A stretch of DNA of 64,000 bases from Pseudophaeobacter arcticus DSM 23566 (GCF_000473205.1 NZ_AXBF01000005.1:164924-228923), one strand, 5' to 3'. Positions 42,374-50,803 are shown, numbered from the stretch's first letter. Notes: generated from the letters alone by a model not told the origin. Numbers and translations: made by a program.

Positions 42374-43156
42374 TCACCCCAACCAAACATCGAGAAAAAG
42401 CATCAAAACGAGCCCGACGGCCAAGCCGAGCGTTGCCTTGTTCTGATGGCCGCTGCGATGGGTTTCGGGGATGATTTCGTGGCTGATGACATAAAGCATG
42501 GCGCCTGCGGCAAAGGCCAAGCCCCATGGCAGCAGCGGTTCCGACAGTGTGATGATGCCAGCCCCGAGCAAACCGCCAATCGGCTCGACCATTCCCGTTA
42601 GCGCGGCGATGCCCCAGGCGCGCAGCTTCGGATATCCTTCGCCCAACAGGGATACCGCAACGGCCAGCCCTTCAGGCGCATTCTGAAGCCCGATGCCGAT
42701 GGCGAGTGGCAGACCGCCTTCCATACCTCCGGAACCGAAGCCAACTCCGACCGCGAGGCCTTCCGGGAAGTTGTGGATCGTGATTGCGATGATGAACAGC
42801 CAGACCCGCCGTAAGGACGCCGCTTCGGGCCCTTCGCGTCCCGTTCTGAAATGCTCGTGCGGCAGCCTTTCATTCATCAATGCAACGGCCCCCATGCCCA
42901 AAAGGATCGAGACGCAAACGATGGCCGCAGGCATCGCGCCGTTCTCGAACATCGGCTCCGCCGCATCCAACGCCGGGATGATCAGAGAAAAGAACGAGGC
43001 TGAGAGCATGACGCCGGCAGCGAAGCCGAGCGACAGATCGCGCGTCGCCCGCGACGGGATGCGCCCGAACAGCACGGGAATTGCTCCGACTGCCGTGAGC
43101 GATCCGGCGGCAAGGCTTCCGAGAAAGCCGAGCATTATCGGAGACAGGTTTTCCAT
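42374..43156 (-). CDS. ZIP-family metal transporter
   Basis: A 260-residue membrane protein with eight predicted helices. The ZIP metal motif HNFPEGLAVGVG lies in one helix and QNAPEGLAVAVS in the next. A histidine-bearing loop (LPHEHF) lies between. ZIP proteins carry zinc and related divalent metals, in bacteria usually inward. Its presence in a resistance operon is unusual in direction and may serve lead or zinc balance, or vesicle-like efflux. It is translated from within the operon, 12 nt after DUF411. Confidence 0.88.
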   Translation of the reverse strand: MENLSPIMLGFLGSLAAGSLTAVGAIPVLFGRIPSRATRDLSLGFAAGVMLSASFFSLIIPALDAAEPMFENGAMPAAIVCVSILLGMGAVALMNERLPHEHFRTGREGPEAASLRRVWLFIIAITIHNFPEGLAVGVGFGSGGMEGGLPLAIGIGLQNAPEGLAVAVSLLGEGYPKLRAWGIAALTGMVEPIGGLLGAGIITLSEPLLPWGLAFAAGAMLYVISHEIIPETHRSGHQNKATLGLAVGLVLMLFLDVWLG

Positions 43157-43168
43157 AAGCGGGCCAGA

Positions 43169-43624
43169 TTATCCTTCGGCGTAGCTTGAAAAGACTTCGG
43201 TCGACCCGTCCTCGCGGATGAGGAAGACATCATAAGCTTCACGGTTTTCTTCCGGCCCCATGCCGGGCGAGCCATAGGGCATTCCCGGAACGGCGAGGCC
43301 GACGGCGTCCGGGCGTTCCTCAAGAAGGCGGCGGATATCAGCGGCCGGGACATGGCCTTCAATCACGTAGCCCTCTATGAGCGCGGTATGGCAGGAGACC
43401 ATGCGCTGCGGCACGCCGTTGTCGAGCTTGAAACGAACCAGCGACCCGCCAAACATGTTCTCGCCCGTCGGCGCGAATCCGTTTTCCTCGAGATGGTTCA
43501 TCCAGGACAGGCAGCAGCCGCATCCGTTGGTCTTGCGGACGTCTATCGCTGTTGCCTCTGCGAGGGCCTGGGCCGCCGGGAACAGGGCGAGCGCGATGGT
43601 CAGAGCTTGGGTCATGCGTTTCAT
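43169..43624 (-). CDS. Periplasmic DUF411 copper/metal-binding protein
   Basis: A 151-residue protein with a signal peptide (residues 1-22, AQALA) and a DUF411 domain. Metal-site candidates are C-G-C-C in TNGCGCCLSW, the MVSCHTALIEG segment, and VPGMPYGSPGM near the end. DUF411 proteins accompany copper resistance genes (CopG-like). It starts 3 nt after the M23 gene and precedes the ZIP gene in the same operon. Confidence 0.88.
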   Translation of the reverse strand: MKRMTQALTIALALFPAAQALAEATAIDVRKTNGCGCCLSWMNHLEENGFAPTGENMFGGSLVRFKLDNGVPQRMVSCHTALIEGYVIEGHVPAADIRRLLEERPDAVGLAVPGMPYGSPGMGPEENREAYDVFLIREDGSTEVFSSYAEG

Positions 43625-43627
43625 GGG

Positions 43628-45001
43628 TCAGAGCCTTTCGGTTGTCGTCTGGGCAATTTCGCTGTCAAGGTTTTCAGTCAGAAGCGCGCGCGCCTCGGTC
43701 AGACGCAACAGCGCGGCGGTATCATCCACCTCGTTCTCTGCGGCTTCGGCGAGCCTGTCGTCAGAGAGAGGGTCAGTCGGACGCCCATCTACGAGGACTT
43801 CGTAGTGCAGGTTGGGACCTGTTGCTGTGCCGGTTGCGCCAACGCGGCCGATCAAATCTCCCGCCGCCACGCGTTGGCCCTGTGTTAGGCCCTCCGACAC
43901 GGCGCTGAGATGCGCGTAGCGCGTCATGGTCTCGGAGCCATGGGAGATTTCGACCACGCGTCCATAACCGCCTCGCCAGCCGATGAAGCTGACCCGGCCC
44001 GGTGCCGTCGTCCGTACCGGCGTCCCGCTTGCCGCGGCAAAATCGACGCCGGTGTGCATCCGGACGTTTCCGTAGACCGGATGTGTGCGGCGCCCGAACA
44101 CCGAGCTGAGGCGCGCGCCCTCGACTGGCTGTGCAAAGACGCGAAGCACCTCGCCATCGACGTAGATCGTCGCCTGACCGCTGCCGTCGTCCGGCCAAAC
44201 GATCTCGTAAAGCGAATCGCCGATTTCCAGTGCGGCGAAGGCGAGGTCCGGCTGTCCGATCTTGTCATCGCCGACGCGCGTCTCGCGCCAGAGAAGCCTT
44301 AGTGTCTCGCCTCCAGCCATCTCACGGCGGAAATCCACGGTTCCACCCAGCATTTGCGCAAGGTCCACGGCAAATCGGGCGGGGATGCCGGCATTGTCGA
44401 GTGCCGCGAAGATCGAGGTGTCGATCACGGCCTCCCCAGCAAGGGTTACGATCTCCGGATCCGGCGCCACGACCTGCGTGGACACCTGCTCGCCAAAAAG
44501 CACCTCGATCCGCACCCCGTCCTCGACGGCGAGCGAGACGGTGCGGGGGCTGCCATCCATAGTCGAAACAACAGTGACCGAATTCCCCGGCCGCAACCGT
44601 CGCAGATCGTATTCCGCGCCAAGTGCAAGGGCGACTTCCGCCCGGTCGTCTCCCGCAAGACCGGCTTCGGAAAGCAAGGAGTCGAGCGTTTCACCAGAAG
44701 AGATGTCGCGAGACCAAGTCAACAGGGGCGGTTCGATGGCCTGCATCGGCCTGTCAACAACAGCGGCCTGCAGCAGGGGCAAGGGGCCGAAGCCGGGTGT
44801 ATCTTCCACCCACGCCGTAGCTGGCAGCGACAACGGAATATCCAGGCTCCGGGGAGCTTCAGGACGCTGGGGCATCCAGCTACCTGCCTGGGCAAGTTCT
44901 GGCGGCACGGGTTCTTTCGACAGAACATCGAAGAATGCGATAGCCGCCCCCGAAACGGTCCCCGCAAGCGCGACACCTGCCGCAAAAGTTCTGAGCCTCA
45001 T
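43628..45001 (-). CDS. M23-family peptidoglycan endopeptidase
   Basis: A 457-residue protein with an N-terminal signal or anchor, a long N-terminal region containing a LysM/opacity-like fold, and a C-terminal M23 domain. The zinc residues are in HTGVDFAA, HLSA and HYEVLVDG. Such enzymes cut peptide cross-links or activate amidases. The ATG at 45001 overlaps the SCO gene by 4 nt. Its placement with thiol and lipoprotein enzymes suggests envelope maintenance under metal stress. Confidence 0.87.
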   Translation of the reverse strand: MRLRTFAAGVALAGTVSGAAIAFFDVLSKEPVPPELAQAGSWMPQRPEAPRSLDIPLSLPATAWVEDTPGFGPLPLLQAAVVDRPMQAIEPPLLTWSRDISSGETLDSLLSEAGLAGDDRAEVALALGAEYDLRRLRPGNSVTVVSTMDGSPRTVSLAVEDGVRIEVLFGEQVSTQVVAPDPEIVTLAGEAVIDTSIFAALDNAGIPARFAVDLAQMLGGTVDFRREMAGGETLRLLWRETRVGDDKIGQPDLAFAALEIGDSLYEIVWPDDGSGQATIYVDGEVLRVFAQPVEGARLSSVFGRRTHPVYGNVRMHTGVDFAAASGTPVRTTAPGRVSFIGWRGGYGRVVEISHGSETMTRYAHLSAVSEGLTQGQRVAAGDLIGRVGATGTATGPNLHYEVLVDGRPTDPLSDDRLAEAAENEVDDTAALLRLTEARALLTENLDSEIAQTTTERL

Positions 45002-45624
45002 GTCGCTCCCTCCGTTTCTTCTTCCAACGCGCGGCGGATCTTCGGTACCGCGAATTCCCTCGGTTCATGATAGTCAATCATGGTGACGAACCGTCCAGCG
45101 GCACCGAACAGGAAGACGCTGGCCGTGTGGTTCATCGTGTAGTCGCCGCCTTCCGTGGGCACCCGCTCGTAGGCAGCGCGGAAGCCGTCCGCGATGCGCG
45201 CAATCTGCCCCTCCGGTCCCGTCCAGCCGCGGATCGCTGGGTGGAAATAACTGACATATTCTGCCATCGCCTCGACGGTATCGCGCTCGGGATCGACCGT
45301 GATGAAAACCACGTTCAACTGTTTGGCTTCGTCTCCTAAATCGTCGAGCCAACCTGAAATGTCCGAGAGCGTGGTCGGGCAGACATCGGGGCAGTAAGTG
45401 AAACCGAAGAACGCCATCGTCGGTCGCCCGATCAGGGTTTCCGGCCCGACCTCGTTGCCTTCATGGTCAGTCAGGCGGAAATCCATCTCGGTCAGAGCCA
45501 TAGGCCGCTGCTCAATAGGTTCGGGCGCACCGGGTCCGTCGACCCGCCACCAACCGACGAAGAGCGTCAAGGCAATTGCACCGGCACCGGCCGCGCCGTA
45601 TCCTGCGATCGTCCTTCGTCGCAT
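44998..45624 (-). CDS. SCO1/SenC-family copper protein
   Basis: A 208-residue membrane-anchored thioredoxin-fold protein. One N-terminal helix precedes the FTYCPDVCPTTLSDI motif, whose two cysteines bind copper or act in thiol exchange. The third ligand is a histidine in YTMNHTASVFLFG. SCO proteins deliver copper to cytochrome oxidase or reduce its ligands. Start and end overlap neighbours by 1 and 4 nt. Confidence 0.9.
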   Translation of the reverse strand: MRRRTIAGYGAAGAGAIALTLFVGWWRVDGPGAPEPIEQRPMALTEMDFRLTDHEGNEVGPETLIGRPTMAFFGFTYCPDVCPTTLSDISGWLDDLGDEAKQLNVVFITVDPERDTVEAMAEYVSYFHPAIRGWTGPEGQIARIADGFRAAYERVPTEGGDYTMNHTASVFLFGAAGRFVTMIDYHEPREFAVPKIRRALEEETEGAT

Positions 45625-46091
45625 TAGTCTTCCGGTCCGCGTGCGGCGATGCCAAGGATCGGCACCTCGACTGTCACCTCGCCCCCGTCGACAAAAAGTA
45701 GGGTCAGCGGAAAGGTTTCCCCTTCCGTCATGGGTTGTTGTAGCCGCATCAACATCGCGTGGAGGCCGCCCGGCTCAAGCGCGACGCTCTCGCCCGGGGC
45801 GATCGCGATCTCACCTGCCGCGCTCATGGAACTCACACCTTCGGCATTGGTCTTCGTCTCGTGGATCTCGGGCATCATCGCGAGGGGTGTTGAAAGACCA
45901 ATCAGCGTCACCGGCTCGTCGCCAGTGTTGCGGATCGTCATGTAGACGGCCCCGGGGCGGTTCATCCCTATGGAGGCGCGGGACCAGGCGCTTTCGACGA
46001 CGACATCCACGGGTCCGGCTAGTGCGGGTACTGAGAGCCCTCCAAAGGTCAAGAGCGCGGCCAGTGTGCCCGTCATAATAATCTTTTTCAT
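45624..46091 (-). CDS. PCu(A)C-type periplasmic copper chaperone
   Basis: A 155-residue protein with a signal peptide (residues 1-25) and a cupredoxin-like PCuAC domain. The Met/His copper ligands are in MPEIHETK, VSSM and GGLHAMLM, the H(M)-x10-M-x21-H-x-M pattern. It passes copper to SCO or the CuA site. The ATG shares one base with the next SCO gene. Confidence 0.88.
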   Translation of the reverse strand: MKKIIMTGTLAALLTFGGLSVPALAGPVDVVVESAWSRASIGMNRPGAVYMTIRNTGDEPVTLIGLSTPLAMMPEIHETKTNAEGVSSMSAAGEIAIAPGESVALEPGGLHAMLMRLQQPMTEGETFPLTLLFVDGGEVTVEVPILGIAARGPED

Positions 46092-46114
46092 CGTTTTGGT
46101 CCTGCCTTTTCCAT

Positions 46115-46774
46115 TCAGCTTTGCACGGCGGCAACTTCCGCGGCCACTAATCGACGCAGTTCTGCCTCCCCGAATGGATCGAGCGACTTGCCGTTTACAA
46201 AGAAAGTAGGAGTCTGGCGAACTCCCACGGTTTCGACGTCCGCACGATCCTGATTCAGGATCGCAACGACATCCGGTGCCAGCATTTGCGTGCGCGCGGC
46301 CTCTGCATCGAGTCCGGCAGTGGCGGCGATCTGGAGGATCAGACCGGGCTCAGGCGCGCCGTGCGACGCCCATCTCGGCTGATCCCGCAGAACGGCTTCG
46401 AGCACCGGCTCGTAAACGCCTTGCATGCGTGCTGCCTCGAGCACGCGGATCGCTTCCTCGGATGCCTCGCCATGAAACGCGGTGTAGCGGACAACGACGC
46501 GGACGGCATCTCCATGCTGTGCCATGATGTCCTTCACGATCGGATGGAAGGCGCGGCAAGCCTCGCAGGCCGGGTCAAAGAATTCGACAATCGTGACGGG
46601 CGCGTCGGCAGGTCCGAGGATGGGCGAGTAAGAGCGGATCATCGCGTCCGCGAGTTCCGGCGCAACGGTTTTTGCTTCGGCCGCGGGGCCGGGGCGAGTC
46701 GCGTACCAAGTGGCTCCGCCGAAACCGGCAACGCCGAGGGCGAGAACGGACAGGATTAAGCCGCGTCGATTCAT
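46115..46774 (-). CDS. DsbA-like thiol oxidoreductase
   Basis: A 219-residue protein with an N-terminal anchor or signal (residues 1-25) and a thioredoxin fold. The active site is DPACEACRAF (CEAC) and the cis-proline is in VRQTPTFFVNG. It probably introduces or isomerizes disulfides in the periplasm, with the DsbB partner encoded immediately upstream (4-nt overlap). It precedes the copper chaperone genes in the operon. Confidence 0.88.
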   Translation of the reverse strand: MNRRGLILSVLALGVAGFGGATWYATRPGPAAEAKTVAPELADAMIRSYSPILGPADAPVTIVEFFDPACEACRAFHPIVKDIMAQHGDAVRVVVRYTAFHGEASEEAIRVLEAARMQGVYEPVLEAVLRDQPRWASHGAPEPGLILQIAATAGLDAEAARTQMLAPDVVAILNQDRADVETVGVRQTPTFFVNGKSLDPFGEAELRRLVAAEVAAVQS

Positions 46775-47193
46775 GTTTGTGTTTCCTTCAATGAAAGTGC
46801 CGACAGGAACCCGATCAGTGCGAAGGCGACCAGCGCCATCAGCGGGATCGGAATGCCGAAGACCAATTGGTTATCATCGGTGCAAGAGGGGCCGGTGGCC
46901 GTGCAGGGCTGGATGCGTTCGGGGATCAGGCCCGCGTAGAGGCCCATGTGCCACAGGGCGACCACGCCACCACCAAGCGCCAGAGCGATGCCATAGCGCC
47001 CGACGCTGCCGTCTCGCCACCAAAGGCCGAGGCCGAGAATGATCGCGAGCGGGAACATGAAGGCGCGCTGGAACCAGCACAGCACGCAGGGTGTCTGCCC
47101 CATCACTTCGCCGATGAAAAGTACAGCAAGCGAGGCGACGAGGGCAACGATCCATGCCAGCCCGAGGGCGGTTTCTGCGGGTACGCGGTTCAT
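46771..47193 (-). CDS. dsbB: Disulfide bond formation protein DsbB
   Basis: A 140-residue four-helix inner-membrane protein that reoxidizes DsbA with quinone. The first cysteine pair is PCVLCWFQRAF, the second PCTATGPSC. It begins 5 nt after the first SCO gene and overlaps the DsbA-like gene by 4 nt, so the pair is expressed together. Confidence 0.9.
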   Translation of the reverse strand: MNRVPAETALGLAWIVALVASLAVLFIGEVMGQTPCVLCWFQRAFMFPLAIILGLGLWWRDGSVGRYGIALALGGGVVALWHMGLYAGLIPERIQPCTATGPSCTDDNQLVFGIPIPLMALVAFALIGFLSALSLKETQT

Positions 47194-47198
47194 GTCGG

Positions 47199-47801
47199 TC
47201 AGATCCTCTCTTCCAGATCGGCGAGAATCTCTTCAGCGGACGTGCCATAGGGCCATGAGTCTGCAAAGCCTGCCTCGGGATCGAATAGAGACAGATGTGA
47301 CGTGTGGCCCATTGTGTAGCCATCCGGAGCTGTAGCCTCTTCGATGCGTTCAAAGAAGATCGGAAACGTTTCGGATGTAGCGGCGATCTGTTCGGGCGTA
47401 CCTGTCAGCCCGATGATGTTCGCATCGAACAGCGGAACGAATTCGGCGAGTGCCATGGGCGTGTCCCGTTCGGGGTCGATGGTTATGAAAATCGGCTGGA
47501 CCCTCGCGGCATTGTCGCCCAGACCGTCCATCACCGCCGCGACCTCAGACAGTGTCGTCGGGCAGACATCGGGGCAGTTGCTGAAGCCGAAAAATACCAA
47601 CATCCAACGCCCCGAAAAGTCTTCTTCCGTGCGAACCACACCTTGGTGGTCCGTCAATTCGAATGCAGCGACAAACGCTGGATCGTTGTCGGTTCGGGCG
47701 CGGTCAGCGCGATAGTCCGACCAGAGCAAAAGCCATACGAAGGCAAGCGACGCGACGCCTGCCAAAACCCAAAGAAATTTCTGTGCCGATGTAAGGGACA
47801 A
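47199..47801 (-). CDS. SCO1/SenC-family copper protein, first copy of the operon
   Basis: A 200-residue membrane-anchored thioredoxin-fold protein with FSNCPDVCPTTLSE and the ligand histidine in YTMGHTSHLSLFD. It is paralogous to the SCO protein at 44998-45624 but diverged. As the first gene of the ten-gene operon it lies 37 nt from the -10 of the MerR-type promoter. Confidence 0.9.
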   Translation of the reverse strand: MSLTSAQKFLWVLAGVASLAFVWLLLWSDYRADRARTDNDPAFVAAFELTDHQGVVRTEEDFSGRWMLVFFGFSNCPDVCPTTLSEVAAVMDGLGDNAARVQPIFITIDPERDTPMALAEFVPLFDANIIGLTGTPEQIAATSETFPIFFERIEEATAPDGYTMGHTSHLSLFDPEAGFADSWPYGTSAEEILADLEERI

Positions 47802-47837
47802 ACCTGCGCGCCTGATTTTGATTCTTGATTATTGTCG

Positions 47838-47868
47838 CGTTTACATCCTCTAGCTACTAGAGGTTCAA
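47838..47868 (-). promoter_or_regulatory. MerR-type promoter of the ten-gene operon
   Basis: On the minus strand: TTGAAC (47863-47868), 19-bp spacer, TAAACG (47838-47843). The spacer holds the perfect dyad CCTCTAG-CTA-CTAGAGG (47847-47863), the best copy of this operator in the window, next to the divergent merR-like gene. Confidence 0.82.
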
Positions 47869-47972
47869 GCGCGAAATCACGTTGTGGCTTAAACTCACGC
47901 GTCTGTGAATCCGGCACTTGTCTATTGAGGCGGCAAAACCTACACAGACTGTAACTTTTCATGGAGGCGAAG

Positions 47973-48401
47973 ATGCTCACGATCGGCACTCTGTCAAAGA
48001 AGACCGGCACAAAGGTGCAGACCATTCGGTACTACGAGCAGATCGGGCTCATGCCCGAACCTGGCCGGACTGAAGGCGGACAGAGGCGCTATGACAATGC
48101 ACAGCTCGACCGACTGTCCTTCATCCGCCATTCGCGACAACTCGGCTTCTCGCTTGATGCGATCCGCGAGCTGCTCGACCTCAGCGACCAGCCCAATCGG
48201 CCCTGCGAAGAAGTCGACGCGATTGCGCGTCGCCAGCTAAAGCAGGTGGAGCAGCGCATGGCCCGTCTGAAGGCGCTGCGCACCGAACTGAAACGCATGG
48301 TTCACGAATGCAGCGGTGGACGTACCGCCGATTGCAAGGTGCTTGAGGTGTTGCGGGATCATTCCGAATGTTTGACCGAACACGACGAGATCGGTGCCTG
48401 A
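47973..48401 (+). CDS. MerR-family heavy-metal regulator (Cd/Pb/Zn type)
   Basis: A 142-residue regulator with a MerR HTH ([17 protein letters not shown] near 18-34), a dimerization helix and cysteines in [10 protein letters not shown] and CSGGRTADC, plus a further one in HSEC. The arrangement resembles CadR/PbrR-type sensors of soft divalent metals. The ATG at 47973 has GGAGG 7 nt upstream and is preferred to the ATG at 47961. It is divergent from the ten-gene operon and is the likely regulator of all CTCTAG-type promoters here. Confidence 0.88.
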   Translation: MLTIGTLSKKTGTKVQTIRYYEQIGLMPEPGRTEGGQRRYDNAQLDRLSFIRHSRQLGFSLDAIRELLDLSDQPNRPCEEVDAIARRQLKQVEQRMARLKALRTELKRMVHECSGGRTADCKVLEVLRDHSECLTEHDEIGA

Positions 48402-48402
48402 G

Positions 48403-48720
48403 ATGCCTGCCGCGCTTGCCTATCCGCTTGCGGCCTTGGCCGAGATCGCCGGGTGTTTCGCGATCTGGAGTTGGTGGCGCCTCGGCGCATCCGCGGCCTG
48501 GCTCGTACCCGGTATTGTAGCCTTGGTGGTATTCGGGTGGCTTCTGGCGCAAGTCGAAACGGTTGCTGCGGGCCGCGCGTTTGCCGCCTATGGCGGAGTC
48601 TACATTGCGGCTTCGATACTGTGGATGTGGCTTGCAGAGGGTCACAGACCGGACAGGTGGGATACGCTTGGCACAGCCGTTTGCTTGCTCGGCGCAGCTA
48701 TAATACTGGCCGCGCCATGA
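48403..48720 (+). CDS. YnfA-family small membrane protein
   Basis: A 105-residue protein with four membrane helices and the family signatures [19 protein letters not shown] and [20 protein letters not shown] (UPF0060). Function unknown; small-multidrug-like transport has been suggested. The ATG lies just after the merR-like stop, so the two are cotranscribed. Confidence 0.88.
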   Translation: MPAALAYPLAALAEIAGCFAIWSWWRLGASAAWLVPGIVALVVFGWLLAQVETVAAGRAFAAYGGVYIAASILWMWLAEGHRPDRWDTLGTAVCLLGAAIILAAP

Positions 48721-48927
48721 ACCAATTGAACTTTATGGTTTGAACTTGAAACCGTCTCAAATCGCGATCTCATCGCCCCATAAAAAGGGCTATACTCTAC
48801 TTTGGTTGAGACGCCTGACTGACAGCTCCCGGCGGTCGTAAATGGAACTGACCATTATTAATCAATCCGGAACTCTGATCTGCCCGAGAGGTTGAAGGAT
48901 CATAGTCGACCAAGCGGAATGGGAAGT
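48721..48927. other. Intergenic region before the CDF-like gene
   Basis: A 207-bp region with AT-rich sequence (about 48770-48800). It could hold a promoter for the transporter gene. I see no gene and no MerR-type dyad in it. Confidence 0.4.
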
Positions 48928-49527
48928 ATGACTGCAGGAAAAGGAGCAAGCGAAAGACGCACCCTTTGGATTGTTCTCGGTCTAAACGTGGGTCTTGCCA
49001 TGGCCTTTTTTGCGACCGGGGCCTTCGGGGATTCCAGTGCCCTGATCGCAAACGGGCTCGACAACCTTTCAGACAGCTTGGTCTACGCAATCAGTCTGTT
49101 TGCATTGTCGCGGTCTGCGAAATGGAAACGTGGTGCGGCGAATGTCTCGGGCTGCTTGCTGATCGTGTTCGCCATCGGGATCCTTTATGATGCTTGGCGC
49201 CGCTATGTCGGTGGGTCGGATCCCCTTGGCACCGTTATGATCGTCATGGCGCTGAGCGCGGCGGCCATCAACTCAGTTTGTGTCTGGTTGCTCGCTCGGC
49301 TCAAAGATCCGGACGTCAACATCCGCGCGGCCAATACTTTCAGCTGGAACGACTTTGCGGCAAACCTCGGAATCGTGGTCGCAGGTGGCCTCGTTGCCTG
49401 GCTGGGAACGAACTGGCCCGACCTAGTCGTCGGTGTGATTATCGCCGGGATCGCGGCCTGGGGCGGCGTCAATATCCTACGCGACGCACACGGTGAACAC
49501 CACAAAGCAGTTCACACGGACAAGTAG
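48928..49527 (+). CDS. Cation transporter, short CDF-like protein
   Basis: A 199-residue membrane protein with five or six helices and the CDF-like segment LIANGLDNLSDSLVYAIS and later LGTVMIVMALSAAAIN. It lacks the C-terminal cytoplasmic domain of ordinary cation-diffusion facilitators (about 300 residues). The start could also be the ATG at 48919 or a TTG at 48892. It probably exports divalent metal, fitting the island. Confidence 0.75.
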   Translation: MTAGKGASERRTLWIVLGLNVGLAMAFFATGAFGDSSALIANGLDNLSDSLVYAISLFALSRSAKWKRGAANVSGCLLIVFAIGILYDAWRRYVGGSDPLGTVMIVMALSAAAINSVCVWLLARLKDPDVNIRAANTFSWNDFAANLGIVVAGGLVAWLGTNWPDLVVGVIIAGIAAWGGVNILRDAHGEHHKAVHTDK

Positions 49528-49556
49528 TTGCGAGAGATCGTTTCTAAAAGAAGGGG

Positions 49557-49587
49557 TTGAAGCTGCAGTAACTATAGAGACTAGTCT
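49557..49587 (+). promoter_or_regulatory. MerR-type promoter interrupted by IS630
   Basis: TTGAAG (49557-49562), 19-bp spacer with the dyad CTGCAGTAACTATAGAG, then the -10 hexamer beginning TA at 49582. The IS630 element starts inside this hexamer. Without it the box would read TAGGTA, continuing at 50754. It belongs to the CTCTAG-type series by -35 and spacing; the dyad is more degenerate. Confidence 0.6.
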
Positions 49588-50753
49588 TCCACGCCTGACG
49601 CAAGATTCCCAAGTATGCTCAGTTGTGGCATGGTCGGCGGATGAGACGCTCCGACATCTGCCTTTACCTTGGCCCCGCCGACCGCACCGAGCTGCAAGCC
49701 CTGATCGCCAACCGCAACACGCCGCGCAAGCTCGTCTGGCGGGCCGAGATCGTGCTGGCCACGGCCGATGGGAGTGGCACCACCGAGATCATGCGGCAGA
49801 CGGGCATGTCGAAGCCGACGGTCTGGCGCTGGCAGGAGCGGTATCTCGATGAGGGCGTGGCGGGGCTCAAGCGGGACAAGACGCGGCCCTCTCGGGTGCC
49901 GCCGTTGCCTCGGGAGGTCCGGCTGAAGGTGATCGCGAAGACCGTGCAGGAGGCCCCGCCCAATGCCACGCACTGGAGCCGCGCGTCGATGGCAGAGGCG
50001 GTGGGAATTTCGGCTTCGAGCGTGGGGCGCATCTGGGCCGATGCCGGGCTGAAGCCGCATATCGTGAAGGGCTTCAAGGTCTCGAACGACCCGATGTTCG
50101 AGGAGAAGGTCACCGAGATCGTCGGCCTCTACCTCGACCCGCCGGACCGCGCGGTCGTGCTCTGCGTCGACGAGAAGTCCCAGATCCAGGCGCTCGACCG
50201 GACCCAGCCGGGGCTGCCGCTCAAGAAGGGACGCGCTGCCACGATGACCCACGACTACAAGCGCCACGGCACCACCACGCTCTTCGCCGCGCTGGACGTG
50301 AAGTCGGGCCTGGTCATCGGAGAATGCATGCCGCGCCACCGCGCCAGGGAGTTCCTGAGTTTCCTCCGCCGTATCGACCGGGCGGTGAAGAAGCCCCGCG
50401 ACATCCATCTCGTGCTCGACAACTACGCCACCCACAAGACGCCCGAGGTGCAGGCCTGGCTGGAGAAGCATCCCCGCTTCAAGCTGCATTTCACGCCCAC
50501 AAGCGCGTCCTGGATGAACCTCGTCGAGCGCTTCTTCGCCGAGATCACCGCCAAGCGCATCCGCCGCGGCAGCTACTCCAGCGTCGACGACCTCGAGGAC
50601 GCAATCTACGATTACCTGCTGCAGCACAACGCCAAGCCGAAGCCCTTCGTCTGGAGCAAGACCGCCGAAGACATCCTCGCCCGGGAGCGGCGCGCACTCG
50701 ACGCGCTCGACCTTATCAGAGGAAATCGGTAGCAAATGTCAGACTCGGAACAC
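49584..50753. mobile_element. IS630-family insertion sequence
   Basis: About 1170 bp, flanked by TA on both sides (49582-49583 and 50754-50755), the target duplication of IS630/Tc1-type elements. The ends carry related terminal inverted repeats: reading inward from the flanking TA, left TAGTCTTCCACGCCTGAC against right TAGTGTTCCGAGTCTGAC, 13 of 18 matching. It contains one transposase gene. Confidence 0.8.
49641..50732 (+). CDS. IS630-family transposase
   Basis: A 363-residue transposase. An N-terminal HTH pair (GTTEIMRQTGMSKPTVWRWQ near 46-65) precedes a DDE catalytic domain with D177 (CVDEKS), D260 (LVLDNYATHK) and E296 (LVERFFAEI). It appears intact and complete. The start ATG at 49641 gives the usual family N-terminus. 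Confidence 0.93.
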   Translation: MRRSDICLYLGPADRTELQALIANRNTPRKLVWRAEIVLATADGSGTTEIMRQTGMSKPTVWRWQERYLDEGVAGLKRDKTRPSRVPPLPREVRLKVIAKTVQEAPPNATHWSRASMAEAVGISASSVGRIWADAGLKPHIVKGFKVSNDPMFEEKVTEIVGLYLDPPDRAVVLCVDEKSQIQALDRTQPGLPLKKGRAATMTHDYKRHGTTTLFAALDVKSGLVIGECMPRHRAREFLSFLRRIDRAVKKPRDIHLVLDNYATHKTPEVQAWLEKHPRFKLHFTPTSASWMNLVERFFAEITAKRIRRGSYSSVDDLEDAIYDYLLQHNAKPKPFVWSKTAEDILARERRALDALDLIRGNR

Positions 50754-50803
50754 TAGGTATGAGGGGGGCGTTGAAAGATCGGGCATTATTGCTTGATTGT
50801 TTT

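Noticed and set aside
48770..48830. Possible MerR-type promoter before the CDF-like gene
   Set aside because: TTGAG-like boxes are present but no dyad or 19-bp spacing could be aligned.
49581..50735. 384-codon minus-strand frame in the IS630 element
   Set aside because: Opposite an intact DDE transposase; no start signal or domain.
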